A stretch of DNA of 64,000 nucleotides from Ignavibacteria bacterium (GTDB lineage: Bacteria; Bacteroidota; Ignavibacteria; Kapaibacteriales; Kapaibacteriaceae). The stretch lies in assembly GCA_016873895.1 (NCBI GenBank), contig VGVV01000003.1, forward strand, positions 186,001 to 250,000. Direction: 5' to 3'. Numbering within the stretch: position 1 is the stretch's first letter; every line of letters starts with the position of its first letter. Made by a program: the position numbers and the translations under genes. Of the stretch, positions 8,144 through 19,000 are shown in pieces. Under the pieces are notes generated by a model that worked only from the letters and a program-made list of their open reading frames with translations, had not been told where the DNA came from and made no database searches.

Positions 8144-10497
8144 TGATCGGACAGATCGCAATACATCTTCTGTTTGGCATAGCAGTTACGACAACTGTTT
8201 TGTATGCCTTGTCATTGAGTTCTTCAGCCGAAAGTAGCTCAAGAGCAGTCGTAGCTCGTTGGTTGTTTAGACTGCTTACTGCCGGACTTGTTGGCTGCGC
8301 TGGTACACTTATCACACTCATTCTCACGCATCAGTTTCAGTACACATATGTCTGGAACTATTCGTCCACGGAGCTGCCAACACATTTGCTGATTGCATGC
8401 TTTTATTCCGGACAAGAAGGCAGCTTTCTCCTGTGGACTCTTTTTGTTGCAATCATCGGCGTGGTTCTCCAGCCATATGCCAAGCGACATGGATATGAAG
8501 CACCAGTGATGGTGTTTTATGGGTTGATATTGAGTTTTCTCACACTGTTGTTGGTCGCTAAGAATCCCTTTTCGTTCTACTATGAAACATTTGCTGCAAA
8601 GGGGATTACCGCCATACCCGAAGAGATACCGCTCAATGGCAAGGGGCTCAACCCTCTTTTGCACAATGCATGGATAACTATCCATCCACCTATCCTATTC
8701 ATGGGGTTTGCTTCTATGTCGGTAAGCTTTGCTTTTGCAATGGCAGGCTTAGTACGAAAGGAGTATCACCGCTGGATCGATGTTGCTCTTCCATGGACGT
8801 TGTTTGCAACAGGAGTGCTCGGTTTTGGCATTATGCTGGGAGGATTCTGGGCATATGAAACGCTCGGTTGGGGTGGCTTTTGGGGGTGGGATCCCGTAGA
8901 AAATTCATCGTTGATTCCATGGCTGGTTGTAGTTGCATTGGTGCATACGATGTTAGTTCAGAAGCGTACAAAAGGGTTGGTTAAGACGAACATGATACTG
9001 GCCTTGCTCGGGTTTGTTATGGTACTCTATTCAACATTCCTGACTCGAAGTGGCGTGTTGGGGGATACCTCTGTGCATTCTTTTGTAGATCCCGGACGCT
9101 TCGCATTCTGGATCTTGCTGCTGTTTATGCTTACGTTCGTTGTCATTGGCGTAGTGTTGGTTCTAAAGCGCAGAGTGGACATGAACATCAAACGTGAAGA
9201 GTTTGATGTTTCCACACGTGAGTTCATGTTGTCGATTGGTTCTTCATTGATAATGGCAAGCGCAATATTCGTAACGATCGGAACATCGTGGCCTGTCATC
9301 ATGGAGATATTAGGCCTGCCCAAAGTTGCCGTTGCCACAGACTTTTATAATAAGGTCCATCAGGTACTCGTGCCCTTCATACTGCTCGTGAATGGCTTCT
9401 CTCTGTTTATGCATTGGCGGTCTACCCAACGGCAACTAGTCTTACAAAAACTGTGGAGGGCAGCACTTGTTGCGGCTATCGGAACCATGATTCTAGCGTT
9501 GTTTGGGATATCCAACCTCTGGCCACTCGCCCTTGGTTTCGCTGCATGGTTTTCCTTGGCAGTAAACATTCAAGTGGGGTCTGGCTTGCTCAAAGCAGGG
9601 CCAGCTATGATGGGCGCTTACGTGTCCCATCTAGGCATAGCACTGTTGATGTTTGGTGTGATTACAACGGCAATGTATTCTGAAACGTATCATGCAGTGC
9701 TTGTTCATGGAAAGCCGGTTAGTGTTGGAGGATACACGTTAACCTACCTAGGATCTGAGCAGGTTGAGAAAGAGTTTGTTGACAGGGAGAAGTATCGATA
9801 CTTTATTCGAATCGAAAATGGTGATACACGACGAACCGTGGCCCCTGTCTTGTATTGGAGCGACTACAATCAACGACAATCACCCTTCCTTGAACCAGGA
9901 ATCCGTTGGGGAATGATGAACGATCTGTACATATCACCAAAGAATCTTGGACGAGAAGACGTATTTCACGAGACGATTATTCAGAAGAATAACACTGCTG
10001 TTGTGCCTATTGATTCCTCATTGCGGTTGCAACTTAATGGGTTTACAATGCCATTGGAAGAGGGGCCTTCAGACGATGGTAGAATGCAAATGTCGGCTGT
10101 TCTTCGTGTTAGCGATTCGTCCGGCAACATTACAGATCTCAAGGCGCGAACGAAGATCACTAATGGGCCCAATGGTCCGGCATTTGATCCCGAATGGGCT
10201 GTCATTCCTGGCACAACAACTGCTGTTGGTTTGATCAGTATTGACCGTGACAACAAGGACCCTTCAAGGTCAAAAGGTACCTTCGCCTTTTACGATACGA
10301 CGAAGCCAAAGCCGTATGCCCGACAAGAATTTACAGTTGAGTTTTCGGTAAAGCCCCTGATGTCACTTGTCTGGATCGGTGTAATTGCAATGGTCACCGG
10401 CTTTGGTTTTTCTATAGCACGTTCACTACGCATGCTCAAGAAGCAAGCTGCGGTTCGTAGCACTCAGTTGGCACCAATGCCCGACGTCGAGTCGTAG
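8143..10497 (+). CDS. ccmF: Cytochrome c heme lyase subunit CcmF
   Basis: Large inner-membrane protein that takes heme from holo-CcmE and attaches it to apocytochrome c. 784 residues, longer than the roughly 650 of proteobacterial CcmF. The core has many helices, IACFYSGQEGSFLLWTLF near residue 83, the His-containing AWITIHPPILFMGF near 176 and the heme-binding GWGGFWGWDPVENSS near 243. After about residue 530 there is a roughly 200-residue soluble region (DREKYRYFIRIENG, TDLKARTKITNGPNGPAF), then a final helix. Last gene of the operon. No ccmA, ccmB, ccmG or ccmH is in the window. The 3' 72 bp overlap the convergent pseudouridine synthase gene. Confidence 0.95.
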   Translation: MIGQIAIHLLFGIAVTTTVLYALSLSSSAESSSRAVVARWLFRLLTAGLVGCAGTLITLILTHQFQYTYVWNYSSTELPTHLLIACFYSGQEGSFLLWTLFVAIIGVVLQPYAKRHGYEAPVMVFYGLILSFLTLLLVAKNPFSFYYETFAAKGITAIPEEIPLNGKGLNPLLHNAWITIHPPILFMGFASMSVSFAFAMAGLVRKEYHRWIDVALPWTLFATGVLGFGIMLGGFWAYETLGWGGFWGWDPVENSSLIPWLVVVALVHTMLVQKRTKGLVKTNMILALLGFVMVLYSTFLTRSGVLGDTSVHSFVDPGRFAFWILLLFMLTFVVIGVVLVLKRRVDMNIKREEFDVSTREFMLSIGSSLIMASAIFVTIGTSWPVIMEILGLPKVAVATDFYNKVHQVLVPFILLVNGFSLFMHWRSTQRQLVLQKLWRAALVAAIGTMILALFGISNLWPLALGFAAWFSLAVNIQVGSGLLKAGPAMMGAYVSHLGIALLMFGVITTAMYSETYHAVLVHGKPVSVGGYTLTYLGSEQVEKEFVDREKYRYFIRIENGDTRRTVAPVLYWSDYNQRQSPFLEPGIRWGMMNDLYISPKNLGREDVFHETIIQKNNTAVVPIDSSLRLQLNGFTMPLEEGPSDDGRMQMSAVLRVSDSSGNITDLKARTKITNGPNGPAFDPEWAVIPGTTTAVGLISIDRDNKDPSRSKGTFAFYDTTKPKPYARQEFTVEFSVKPLMSLVWIGVIAMVTGFGFSIARSLRMLKKQAAVRSTQLAPMPDVES

Positions 10498-11004
10498 CGT
10501 CTCTAGATAAAGGTTCCCAATTCCTACGCGGATCAAGCGCAGCGTAGGGTGCCCTGCAGCAGCAGTCATACGTCGTACCTGACGGTTTCTTCCTTCAGTC
10601 AACGTAACTTCAATCCACGAAGTGGGTATTGCGGCTCTATGCCTGATAGGGGGCTCGCGCTGCGCGATAATCGGAGATGGATGTAGTATGCGAGCCTTAC
10701 ATGGTCGAGTGCGGCGTCCTTGAACCACAACACCTTGCTCTAAAGCGTTAACACCATGCTGGTGAACAATATGTTCAACTTGTGCCCAATATGTTCTCGT
10801 ATGGGCGTTGGCAGGATCGAGAATCCTGGACACAAGGCTCTTTTCATCACTTAACAGAAGCATACCCTCGCTGTCTGCGTCAAGCCGCCCTATAGGGTAA
10901 ACGTCCTTAGGCAGGTTGAAGTCCCCAAGTGTCTTCCAACTACTACCAGGCTCTGCTGTAAACTGTGAAAGCACGCCGTAAGGCTTGTTGAGAACGATGA
11001 TCAT
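10426..11004 (-). CDS. rluE: RsuA/RluE-family 23S rRNA pseudouridine synthase
   Basis: Converts a uridine in rRNA to pseudouridine. 192 residues without an S4 domain, the short RluE-like form that in E. coli modifies 23S U2457. The catalytic Asp lies in YPIGRLDADSEGMLLLS (about residues 36-52). VTLTEGRNRQVRRMTAAAGH near residue 145 and LRLIRVGIGNL are also family blocks. The 4-nt overlap (ATGA) with the upstream secreted-protein gene ties it to the tail of an envelope operon. Its last 72 bp overlap ccmF tail to tail. The exact target uridine is inferred from the subfamily. Confidence 0.9.
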   Translation of the reverse strand: MIIVLNKPYGVLSQFTAEPGSSWKTLGDFNLPKDVYPIGRLDADSEGMLLLSDEKSLVSRILDPANAHTRTYWAQVEHIVHQHGVNALEQGVVVQGRRTRPCKARILHPSPIIAQREPPIRHRAAIPTSWIEVTLTEGRNRQVRRMTAAAGHPTLRLIRVGIGNLYLETLRLDVGHWCQLSATNRSLLLEHA

Positions 11005-12950
11005 CGCTCGTAGTATACTCCAACAGGTAGGTTTTCTGCTGATGAATCGAACTTACGGCCCAGAACATCATAGAACATGAGGCGGACTCTTTTCTTGGCA
11101 GTAGGATCAAAAAGCCGCTTGTCCTGACTTTCTTCGCAAATACCCAAAGTTTCGATATCACCATGAATAGCATAGGAACGCACGGGTATAGGCAAACCAC
11201 TGGATGTGCTCCACATTGCCGTATCAATATGAGCCTTCGACGCTGTCGTCATACCAAGAGTATGCACACCACAAATAATCCCTATGGTATCGCCAATGTG
11301 CAACGTATCGAACATGTACCGCATGTGTGTTGTGAGCAACGTACCATTTATTGAGAGAGAATCCTGATTGGTTGGCACAAATATCGACGCATCGAAAGAG
11401 ACATCGCATCGGACGTTGCGAATACCAGACAATATGAGATTCTCAACATTATCTATGCTGTCTACAACCACAGCTACCGTGTCTATGCTGCCCGCCAGCC
11501 CACGAGCATCAGTAGTTCGCAATCGAAGTGAAGGTTCAAACAAACGCTGGAATGCCATGCCCCCGGTATATCCATACGACTCAGCAGGACCATAACCATA
11601 GACAATGATGCCAAAGGGCTCGTTGCAGGTCGCTAGGTGATTACCAACATTTACGTTGTAGGTTGTGTACGAGAACAACGAGCCCGGTATTGGTATGATT
11701 TGGCTTGGTGGTACACCGTTCACACGAAGAGTTGCAATAGCAGAATTCGGTGCAAGGCAGGTAATATGATGAGCAGTATAAAAGGCATTGCCACTAATTC
11801 GTGGTTCAATCGTGACAACACGGTATACGTCTAGAAACTGTTCATACGGCGGCACGACAATGAGTGATGGATCGCCAGGTTTACTGTTGCTGTTATTCGA
11901 ACGATTAGCACTTCTGTCGATGATCGTAACCAGTATTGGTTGCGTGGCAACAATATTGAGAGCGCGATCTAGCGGCACATCCCAATACTTAGCAGCATCG
12001 ATGCGCCAGGGTGTACTCCCATTAACAGTCACGATAGTGCTGTCGCGCTGAGCTACTATTCTGCATACTGATACATCATCAACATTAAAAGGTGGATTAG
12101 TACTTGAGGGTGCAAGAGGAGGAACAAGTACTTGCTTACCCCAAGTATCCGTGCCAGGCATTTGCTCAACCAGACAATCACGACTTGCAATACCGCTCAG
12201 CACCGGTACTTGTGCACGTTTATGAGCGGAAATTGCGACAATTGGCTTTGTAGAACGTATACGTGTACCTGTCAGGTCGTCGTGCGTCCTACCGGGTGAA
12301 ACTCGAGCCTGCAAAAGGTATGATTCACCCTTATTCAGTGTTACTGTTCTTCGCGAACCATCTGCACGTGATGATCTATCAACGCTGAGATCGATTGATA
12401 TATCAGTAGAATCCTCGGTAGCAACAATTACAAACTGACTTGGATAAGCGTTCGTACCACTTGCATCAGACTCATAGGATGAGATGATATAGCTTGTTGA
12501 CAGGGCATCCGTAGGTAACACCAACCATGCATCGCTTGTGTTATCATCCCGCATCACTGCATAGACAGTAACATCTGATGTTGCCGTTACATGAATACTG
12601 GCTGGATTAGGTCTCTCATCATCCTGCCCAAACGATCCTATCGTTGTGGCGCCACGTAGCTCGTACAGATCTGCAGAGAAGCGAAACTCCCAAACTACTC
12701 CGGCAGGTACTTGGACGGCATACTTATCCACGGTGCCATCTCTTCTACGTGCATCAACTTGAACCTGAGTCGCTTGGGTTGTAGCAACGAACACTGCTAC
12801 GATTGCTGGATCATTTGTTAAACCTGCTATATGGTCATTGCTAGGAATGGCCAACCAAAAATCCTGGCCTTTGCTGTCACGCAGCACTTGAGCCTGCGAT
12901 GTTAGACACAAGAAAAAGAATATGACACAGATGTTCAGGACGTTATACAT
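11001..12950 (-). CDS. Secreted IgGFc-binding-domain-like protein, short C-terminal sorting tail
   Basis: 649 residues with a signal peptide (MYNVLNICVIFFFLCLTSQA). Residues about 22-480 resemble the IgGFc_binding N-terminal module found in many Bacteroidota surface proteins: GQDFWLAIPSND at the start, repeated VTA/VYAV strand phrases, and the closing phrase GIIVYGYGPAESYGYTGG. After a beta-rich 480-600 segment the end (RLMFYDVLGRKFDSS, LPVGVYYER) looks like the start of a type IX sorting domain but stops where the last two strands should come. Overlaps the glycosyltransferase start by 16 nt and rluE by 4 nt. The true ligand is unknown; binding to IgG should not be assumed. Confidence 0.7.
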   Translation of the reverse strand: MYNVLNICVIFFFLCLTSQAQVLRDSKGQDFWLAIPSNDHIAGLTNDPAIVAVFVATTQATQVQVDARRRDGTVDKYAVQVPAGVVWEFRFSADLYELRGATTIGSFGQDDERPNPASIHVTATSDVTVYAVMRDDNTSDAWLVLPTDALSTSYIISSYESDASGTNAYPSQFVIVATEDSTDISIDLSVDRSSRADGSRRTVTLNKGESYLLQARVSPGRTHDDLTGTRIRSTKPIVAISAHKRAQVPVLSGIASRDCLVEQMPGTDTWGKQVLVPPLAPSSTNPPFNVDDVSVCRIVAQRDSTIVTVNGSTPWRIDAAKYWDVPLDRALNIVATQPILVTIIDRSANRSNNSNSKPGDPSLIVVPPYEQFLDVYRVVTIEPRISGNAFYTAHHITCLAPNSAIATLRVNGVPPSQIIPIPGSLFSYTTYNVNVGNHLATCNEPFGIIVYGYGPAESYGYTGGMAFQRLFEPSLRLRTTDARGLAGSIDTVAVVVDSIDNVENLILSGIRNVRCDVSFDASIFVPTNQDSLSINGTLLTTHMRYMFDTLHIGDTIGIICGVHTLGMTTASKAHIDTAMWSTSSGLPIPVRSYAIHGDIETLGICEESQDKRLFDPTAKKRVRLMFYDVLGRKFDSSAENLPVGVYYER

Positions 12951-14041
12951 GTTTCCAATAATTGTTCCATAGCATCAGCACTAGCATCCCATGAAAACTG
13001 AGATGCCCACTGAACAGACGACGCAGAGAGACTACGCAGTTCGCCCTCATGAGTGATAAGCTGCAACAGCAATTCCTGCATGGCGCCAATATCGGCATGC
13101 GGATAGAGTTTTCCAGATACGTCAATCTTTACCGAGTCACGGAGTCCAGGCGAGTCTGCTGAAACCACGGGAGTGCCACAAGCATTTGACTCGATGTTGG
13201 TAATTCCCCAACCCTCCTTAATCGAAGGGTTTACCACGATCCAGCTTTGCGATAACAACTCGACTTTTCTTCGGTCATCAACAAATCCATGAAACGTTAC
13301 GGCAGATTCGACACCAAGTGTTACAGCAATATGCTGCAGCCGTTTTTGGTCATCGCCACGCCCAATCACCCAGAGTCGCGCCTCTGGGATGATATCATAG
13401 ACTGCCTTGAATGCTCTAAGTACGTGATCGACGCATTTGTATGATTTCAGTCTACCGAAGTACGTGATCACGGGATAGGGGGCCTTCATGCCAACAGTCA
13501 TTGGAAATGATGCTGCATTGATTCCGTTGTGGATAATGGAGATGTTGTGATTCGGAAGCCCCAACTGCAGACATTCATTGCGAGTGCTCTCGGATACAAC
13601 GGCAAGTCGAGTCCGCGCGTACACACGCGGGATCATGCGCTCGGCAAGGGATACGTATAATGCTGCCGGAAATGATGCTTCGTGAAATATACTCTGGCCA
13701 AACAGATGATGTAATATCCCTAGAATTGGCTTCTTGACGAAGCGGGGTGTCATGAGCGGAATCTTATTGATATCATCAACTACAACATCAACTGCTAGAT
13801 TCCTACTATGCTTGCGCCACCATGACTTTACATGAAAATTATATGAATTGCGCGTTCCAATACGATGAACGTGCATTCCGTCAACCACTTCTGTAGCAGG
13901 AGCCCCCTCAAAACCGCATGTAACCAGATGCACTACATGGCCTCTGCTTACAAGACGTGAAAAGATCTCGTGAAGGTGAGCTTCAGCACCACCAGCCTGT
14001 GGATGCTTCCGATCTTGCCAATTGAACACCACTATATTCAT
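12935..14041 (-). CDS. GT4-family glycosyltransferase
   Basis: Cytoplasmic GT-B fold retaining glycosyltransferase of 368 residues. The N-terminal acceptor domain starts NIVVFNWQDRKHPQAGGAE, with the Gly-rich loop for nucleotide-sugar enzymes. The C-terminal donor domain has YFGRLKSYKCVDHVLRAF and the E-x7-E type motif IKEGWGITNIESNACGTPVV. Donor sugar and acceptor are unknown. It lies 3 nt after an OmpA-family gene and overlaps a secreted-protein gene, an unusual place for a lone glycosyltransferase; glycosylation of the neighbouring exported proteins or their lipid anchor is a fair guess (inference). Confidence 0.88.
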   Translation of the reverse strand: MNIVVFNWQDRKHPQAGGAEAHLHEIFSRLVSRGHVVHLVTCGFEGAPATEVVDGMHVHRIGTRNSYNFHVKSWWRKHSRNLAVDVVVDDINKIPLMTPRFVKKPILGILHHLFGQSIFHEASFPAALYVSLAERMIPRVYARTRLAVVSESTRNECLQLGLPNHNISIIHNGINAASFPMTVGMKAPYPVITYFGRLKSYKCVDHVLRAFKAVYDIIPEARLWVIGRGDDQKRLQHIAVTLGVESAVTFHGFVDDRRKVELLSQSWIVVNPSIKEGWGITNIESNACGTPVVSADSPGLRDSVKIDVSGKLYPHADIGAMQELLLQLITHEGELRSLSASSVQWASQFSWDASADAMEQLLETCITS

Positions 14042-14044
14042 GAA

Positions 14045-16048
14045 CTATCGCGGTGTTTCAACATTGATCTCGACGGTGCGCGAATAGAACCTACCCTCTG
14101 GGGTTTGGTTGTCGTACAGAGGTAGGGTTTCGCCGAGTCCAAGTATAGAGACGCGCTCTCCACCGATTGCCGATGCAACTGCCTTGGCACGCTTTTCACT
14201 CAGCGTGCGGTTGTACGTGGCATCCCCCACACGGTCTGTATAACCTATCACATTAACACTGGAACGTGGCGTAATCTGCGCTTTGACTTCATTGATAAGC
14301 TGCAGATTTTCCGGCGATAGATCAGCACGGTCGAAGCCAAACAAAATCAAAGAGTACCTATCAATGCTCTTATCGGTACCTCCGGTTCTAGCTTTATCAG
14401 ATAGTGATCGTTCGCTGACCGGAATTGATTTTGACTCGCAGGGAATCACCTTGCCTGAAGAGTCCTGCACAACCATCATATACTCAATGTTGAGAGTCTT
14501 CTTAGGAATAAACCGCGATGTCTCCGCAATGCGCCAATCAGCATACGGTGGGGGAGCCCCTTGACCATGAATGGCTTTAATAATCTGATCGTTCTGCGAA
14601 ACGAAAATTGTCCATGTCTTTAGGCCAACGCCATTAACCACAGATGGACTAAAACGCAGTCCGTCGGGTGAAAATACTCGCAACGTATCACGTGACCCAA
14701 CAGGCGAGAGTATTGTTGGATCGTTAGATAAGATTTCAACGCGCATATTTTCAGCGGCACCATCTATGTCATCACTGGACGATGCTATGCTAGGCATACC
14801 ACGATCTTCAATTTCGATGCGTGTTGCGTTAATGTCCCATGTATCCACCAGATACGATTTGATTACAAGAGCCCTGCGTTTGGAAAGATCGTCACTGCTT
14901 GCTTCTTCCGACTTATCTCTGCATGCAGTTAGTTTAATTGATGCATCAGGACGCTCATTGAGACGCTTACCAACAATATTGAGCAACTGGTAATACGTAA
15001 CCATTGCGTCTAGATTATAGAAATTCGACAAAGAATATCCATCGGTCTGATCTTTGGTGAGCTGTCTGTATCGCGTTGGTAATGTGTGCAATCCTTTATC
15101 GAAAAACACATATGGGAGAAGTGGTCTAACACGATTTGATGCAAACTCTTCGATTCGTATCGTCGAAATAGGCGAGGTAGCACCCGATTCGTTGAGGGAC
15201 TCGACAGTAACTGAAGGGACCGGTACGTTAGTTGATTCACCAATAGGCCGCATTGGGGTTGTTCGTGCGATGTCAAACAACTCTATATCGCTCAGTTCCT
15301 CCTCAATCTCCGGCGGCATAAATGATACTGCAACACCTGCTCGTACTCGTTGGAAGCTCCACGATGTGTTCGTAAGCAAATTCGTTGGACTAAGTGTAAC
15401 CAACACCTCTGGCGAAATGAAGCTCGTTCGCACGCCATTGATGGGCAAATCATATGATAAGCCAGTTGTTAGTCCAGCATACAAGCTGCTTAGTGAATTT
15501 AGATCACCACCTCGTTGATTTCGGATGCGCTTACCATTCTCTACGAATGTTGCGTTGCCTGGAGTTACAAACACTTCTGCCTGCGTGTAGGAGCCAGAGA
15601 GCGCGTAACCAAGCGTCATGCCACCAACGAAATACAGATTATCACTGAGCACGTACTTGCCAAGAATGTCACCAGTTAACAGTGAGGTTTCAACTGACAG
15701 GTCGTGACGAATCGTTGCAGTCTCCGAAGCCCCTTGATTGAAAAAGGGAATTGACTCGGTTGTGGTAAGGTCTACATTAGCCTTGTAGTAACCGATGCGA
15801 ATATCGAGTGATAGGGCCGAGTTAAGGGGCTTGGTATAGAGTGCTCCGATGCCAAACACATTACACGTGCCACCGGTGAACTCGGGACAGCAGTTCTCTG
15901 CCTCTGGTATCCGCGAGAAGGCTGTCATGTGCAAATCGATACCACCATGCAACGCCACGCCAAGTCGCGCATTTTGAGTTTGTGCAAACAATGTCGTTGA
16001 ACCAGCGACGATGATTATCGCCAAGTGGATAACAAATTGAAGTCTCAT
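14045..16048 (-). CDS. Outer-membrane protein with beta-barrel and two OmpA-like domains (copy 1)
   Basis: 667 residues with a signal peptide (residues 1-22). Residues about 25-245 alternate like an outer-membrane barrel and carry a paired-Cys phrase CCPEFTGGTC. A first OmpA-like domain is at about residues 320-460 (LPYVFFDKGLHTLPTRY, then DDLSKRRALVIKSYL, ENMRVEIL). A second, canonical one is at about 565-667 (LILFGFDRADLSPENLQLI, GYTDRVGDATYNRTLSEKRA, RTVEINVETPR) with the Asp and Arg that bind diaminopimelate. The protein should bridge the outer membrane and peptidoglycan. Its ATG overlaps the stop of the VWA/WD40 gene (ATGA). Paralogue of 20498-22552. Confidence 0.85.
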   Translation of the reverse strand: MRLQFVIHLAIIIVAGSTTLFAQTQNARLGVALHGGIDLHMTAFSRIPEAENCCPEFTGGTCNVFGIGALYTKPLNSALSLDIRIGYYKANVDLTTTESIPFFNQGASETATIRHDLSVETSLLTGDILGKYVLSDNLYFVGGMTLGYALSGSYTQAEVFVTPGNATFVENGKRIRNQRGGDLNSLSSLYAGLTTGLSYDLPINGVRTSFISPEVLVTLSPTNLLTNTSWSFQRVRAGVAVSFMPPEIEEELSDIELFDIARTTPMRPIGESTNVPVPSVTVESLNESGATSPISTIRIEEFASNRVRPLLPYVFFDKGLHTLPTRYRQLTKDQTDGYSLSNFYNLDAMVTYYQLLNIVGKRLNERPDASIKLTACRDKSEEASSDDLSKRRALVIKSYLVDTWDINATRIEIEDRGMPSIASSSDDIDGAAENMRVEILSNDPTILSPVGSRDTLRVFSPDGLRFSPSVVNGVGLKTWTIFVSQNDQIIKAIHGQGAPPPYADWRIAETSRFIPKKTLNIEYMMVVQDSSGKVIPCESKSIPVSERSLSDKARTGGTDKSIDRYSLILFGFDRADLSPENLQLINEVKAQITPRSSVNVIGYTDRVGDATYNRTLSEKRAKAVASAIGGERVSILGLGETLPLYDNQTPEGRFYSRTVEINVETPR

Positions 16049-19000
16049 CGTACCACCTCAACTTTCTTGCTTACTGTTTCGGTAGGGGTAGTGAGCACGA
16101 TGAAATATGAACCAGTTGGTAGAGCACTTGTATCTAGATCATAATGCCATAAACCAGGCGTCATCTTCGATGTAAAGATCGTCGATACATACTGTCCCGT
16201 CGATGAATAGAGTATAGCAGAGCTCAAACCGATTTCAGAGAGCGACACATGGATATCGGTATGGTTGCCTGCTGGATTTGGTCCGATCGAAACGCCAACG
16301 GACTGAGTTCCAAGCTTTATGCGCCGTGCATCACCACCTTGTTTGCATATATCAGTGAAAATCACCCTGCCATCTATCGTTTTCAATGTTAGCGTGTCTG
16401 AAAAAGATAGACTGTCTATAATGATACTTGATGCTGTGTCGTTGCCCCAGGCTGTTGTGAACGTTAGTCTCGTGGCTAGACCAGGACTTGACGGAATAGG
16501 CACAAGTGCACTGAATGTTAGCCAAGCATTGTTCTCACGTTTAACATTTGAGACAATTCCCGTAGGAGACAGTAATGTTGAGTTAACTCGGTAGTGAGCT
16601 ATAACAGAACGAACTGTTGTTCTGTCAAAATTCACAATATTCTTGACGTAAACAGGAACACTTACTAGCGTTCCTGTTTGCGTCGATACGGTATCTACCT
16701 CAACAGTTGCCCCGACGTACGACTTCACAGTAGCCATGAGTCTGATACTCTGTTTGCGACCACAAATCGTGTCTACAAAATCATAGGTAGTATCATATAT
16801 CTCGCCGGCTCGACCTCCAAGAAATCGAATTGTCATGTCAGATCTTTTGCCACCGGCAGTGATGTCTGGTGTGATACTATCAATCTGGAATCTGCCAACA
16901 GTGATAGAATTACGTGGCCATTTTAGAGAAATCGTACCGGTATTTAGCAGGAGTATTCGCTCAGATACTGTAGTGTTCTCCGGCACATTGCCGAAATCCA
17001 TTGTTTGCCGTGATAATTCAAACCCTACAGAATCTTTACGTGCAGAAATGTTAATGACCGTCTTGCCATTTGAAGCATTAAGAGCGCTAGAGGAAACTAC
17101 TACGCGTGCATCCTTTACGCCAACTCGCGTCGGGGAAAATGTTACCACGAAACTCTTCACTCCGTTAGGTGGAATTGTTATTGGGTATGTATCTGAGGTC
17201 TGTACATTGAATTCATTAGCATGTACACCGTCAATTCCGATAGAGAATACTTGCAAATCCGTGTTGCCCGAATTTCTGAGGTCTACTGGTATCTGCGTGC
17301 TGAGGTATCTACATGTTCCTGTTGGAAACAGTAACGTATTTGTTGAAGCTGCAATACGACCATCACCTGTTGCTTCGCCATACAGCCAAATCATAACAGT
17401 CTGTCCGCCCGAGACTCGCAGCTCGATTCCAGCGGCAAAGCGTCCATAGTTAGTTGGGTCGAAACGCACTGTAATGCGATGTGCTTGTCCAGGCTGTATG
17501 GTTACACTGCCACCGCCGTCGACAATCGAGTATTGTCCTGCTTGTTCGCCAATCACCGTCATTGATGCTATCTGCACGGGTGCGGTGAGCGAACCATTTG
17601 CCCGAATCGTAATAATCGAGTCTACAACAGATTGATTCGCCACACGCCTGCCAAAGTCAACAACTTGCGGGGCAGATAGGGATTGTGCAACTCCATTTCC
17701 GGTCACAACCACAGAGAATGGACCCATGCCACTCTCGAATGTTAGGAATGCTTCACGTGCACCAGTTGCTGTAGGAGCAAAGCCGATATCCATCGAAAGC
17801 GGACTGCTCTGTGTTACCACAAACGGTACGTCTACGTCCAGAACAGAAAAGTCGGTTGTATCCCCGCTGGCAAATCGTACGCTGTTAATCACCAGTGGTG
17901 CGGCGTCCTTTGTCGAGACTACAACCTTTCGAGCGTCTGTCGCACTCCCAACAATAACATCACCCATGAAGTGAACTGTCGACTCACGGAGTCCGCCAAT
18001 AATAGCAAATGGCGAATCTGACTGATCAACAACAGCACCTATTCTTTCCAAAGACCAAACACGTGCAGTAAAGTCCGTAGACGATGTAACAACACGTTTA
18101 CCATCGGGTGAAAATGAACCTGAATAGAGAATGCCGTTATGTCCTGCTAACGACGTTTGAAGCGATAGGTCGGAGGCACTGTATGTCTTGGCAGTACCAT
18201 CTCCACCAGCTACGAGCAGTGATGAACCGCTCGGCAGATAGTCTAGAGCCAGAACGCCCCCACGCATTGGTGGTAGACTGTTCACCGTAGATCCATCGCT
18301 CACTTTGTAAATGTGAACCTTGAGATCAGCGCCGCCGCTGGCAATCTCCAATGCATTCGGATGTATAGCCACAGCATATTGATGATCATTTGAATTCGCC
18401 TGGCGGAAGCTTTTCTCGACTTCAAGCGACTTCGTAACACGCAACGTGGCTTGCGGGCCCTCCGCCACTGCCATCTTTGATCCGTCTCGTGAGATCTTGA
18501 TGCTGTATACTGGACCTTGGTCTACCACTTTTGACGTAAAGATCGTCCATGTATCAGTATTGATTTCAGCGATACCACGATCGGAGCCAGCATATAACTT
18601 CTTTCCGTCCGAACTAAAGGCAACAGACCATACGCGACCCTCAGCTGGGATGGTAGCAATACGTTGGCCGTTCATGTAGTCCCAAACCCTCACACTTCCA
18701 TCATGTGAAGCAGAAGCGATAACCGAGGTGCCTGGTTTCTGAGCAAGCGACCATACCCAATTGCCATGCAATCCTACTATACGTTCTTGAGAACCATCTT
18801 GTGCATTCCAAATTCTCACTGAACCGTCATGCCCACCGGTAAGCACATGCTTGCCGTCTTCGGTAAACATCGATGCATATACTGGCTGATCTTGCCCCCT
18901 CATCACTACAATGTCGCTTGGATCGATCACTGTTCGTGATATTCTCATACGAGCTTTGTCTGATGTTTTCGGTCCAGGACGCCATACGTACGAAAGCCCT

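Noticed and set aside
11001..12950. Reading the IgGFc-like domain as an immunoglobulin-binding virulence factor.
   Set aside because: The family name comes from a eukaryotic protein; this domain is widespread in environmental Bacteroidota and nothing here shows host association.
16834..17449. A 204-codon plus-strand open frame within the VWA/WD40 gene.
   Set aside because: No start-site signal or family motif. It lies opposite Ser/Thr/Val-rich choice-of-anchor repeats, which favour long antisense frames.
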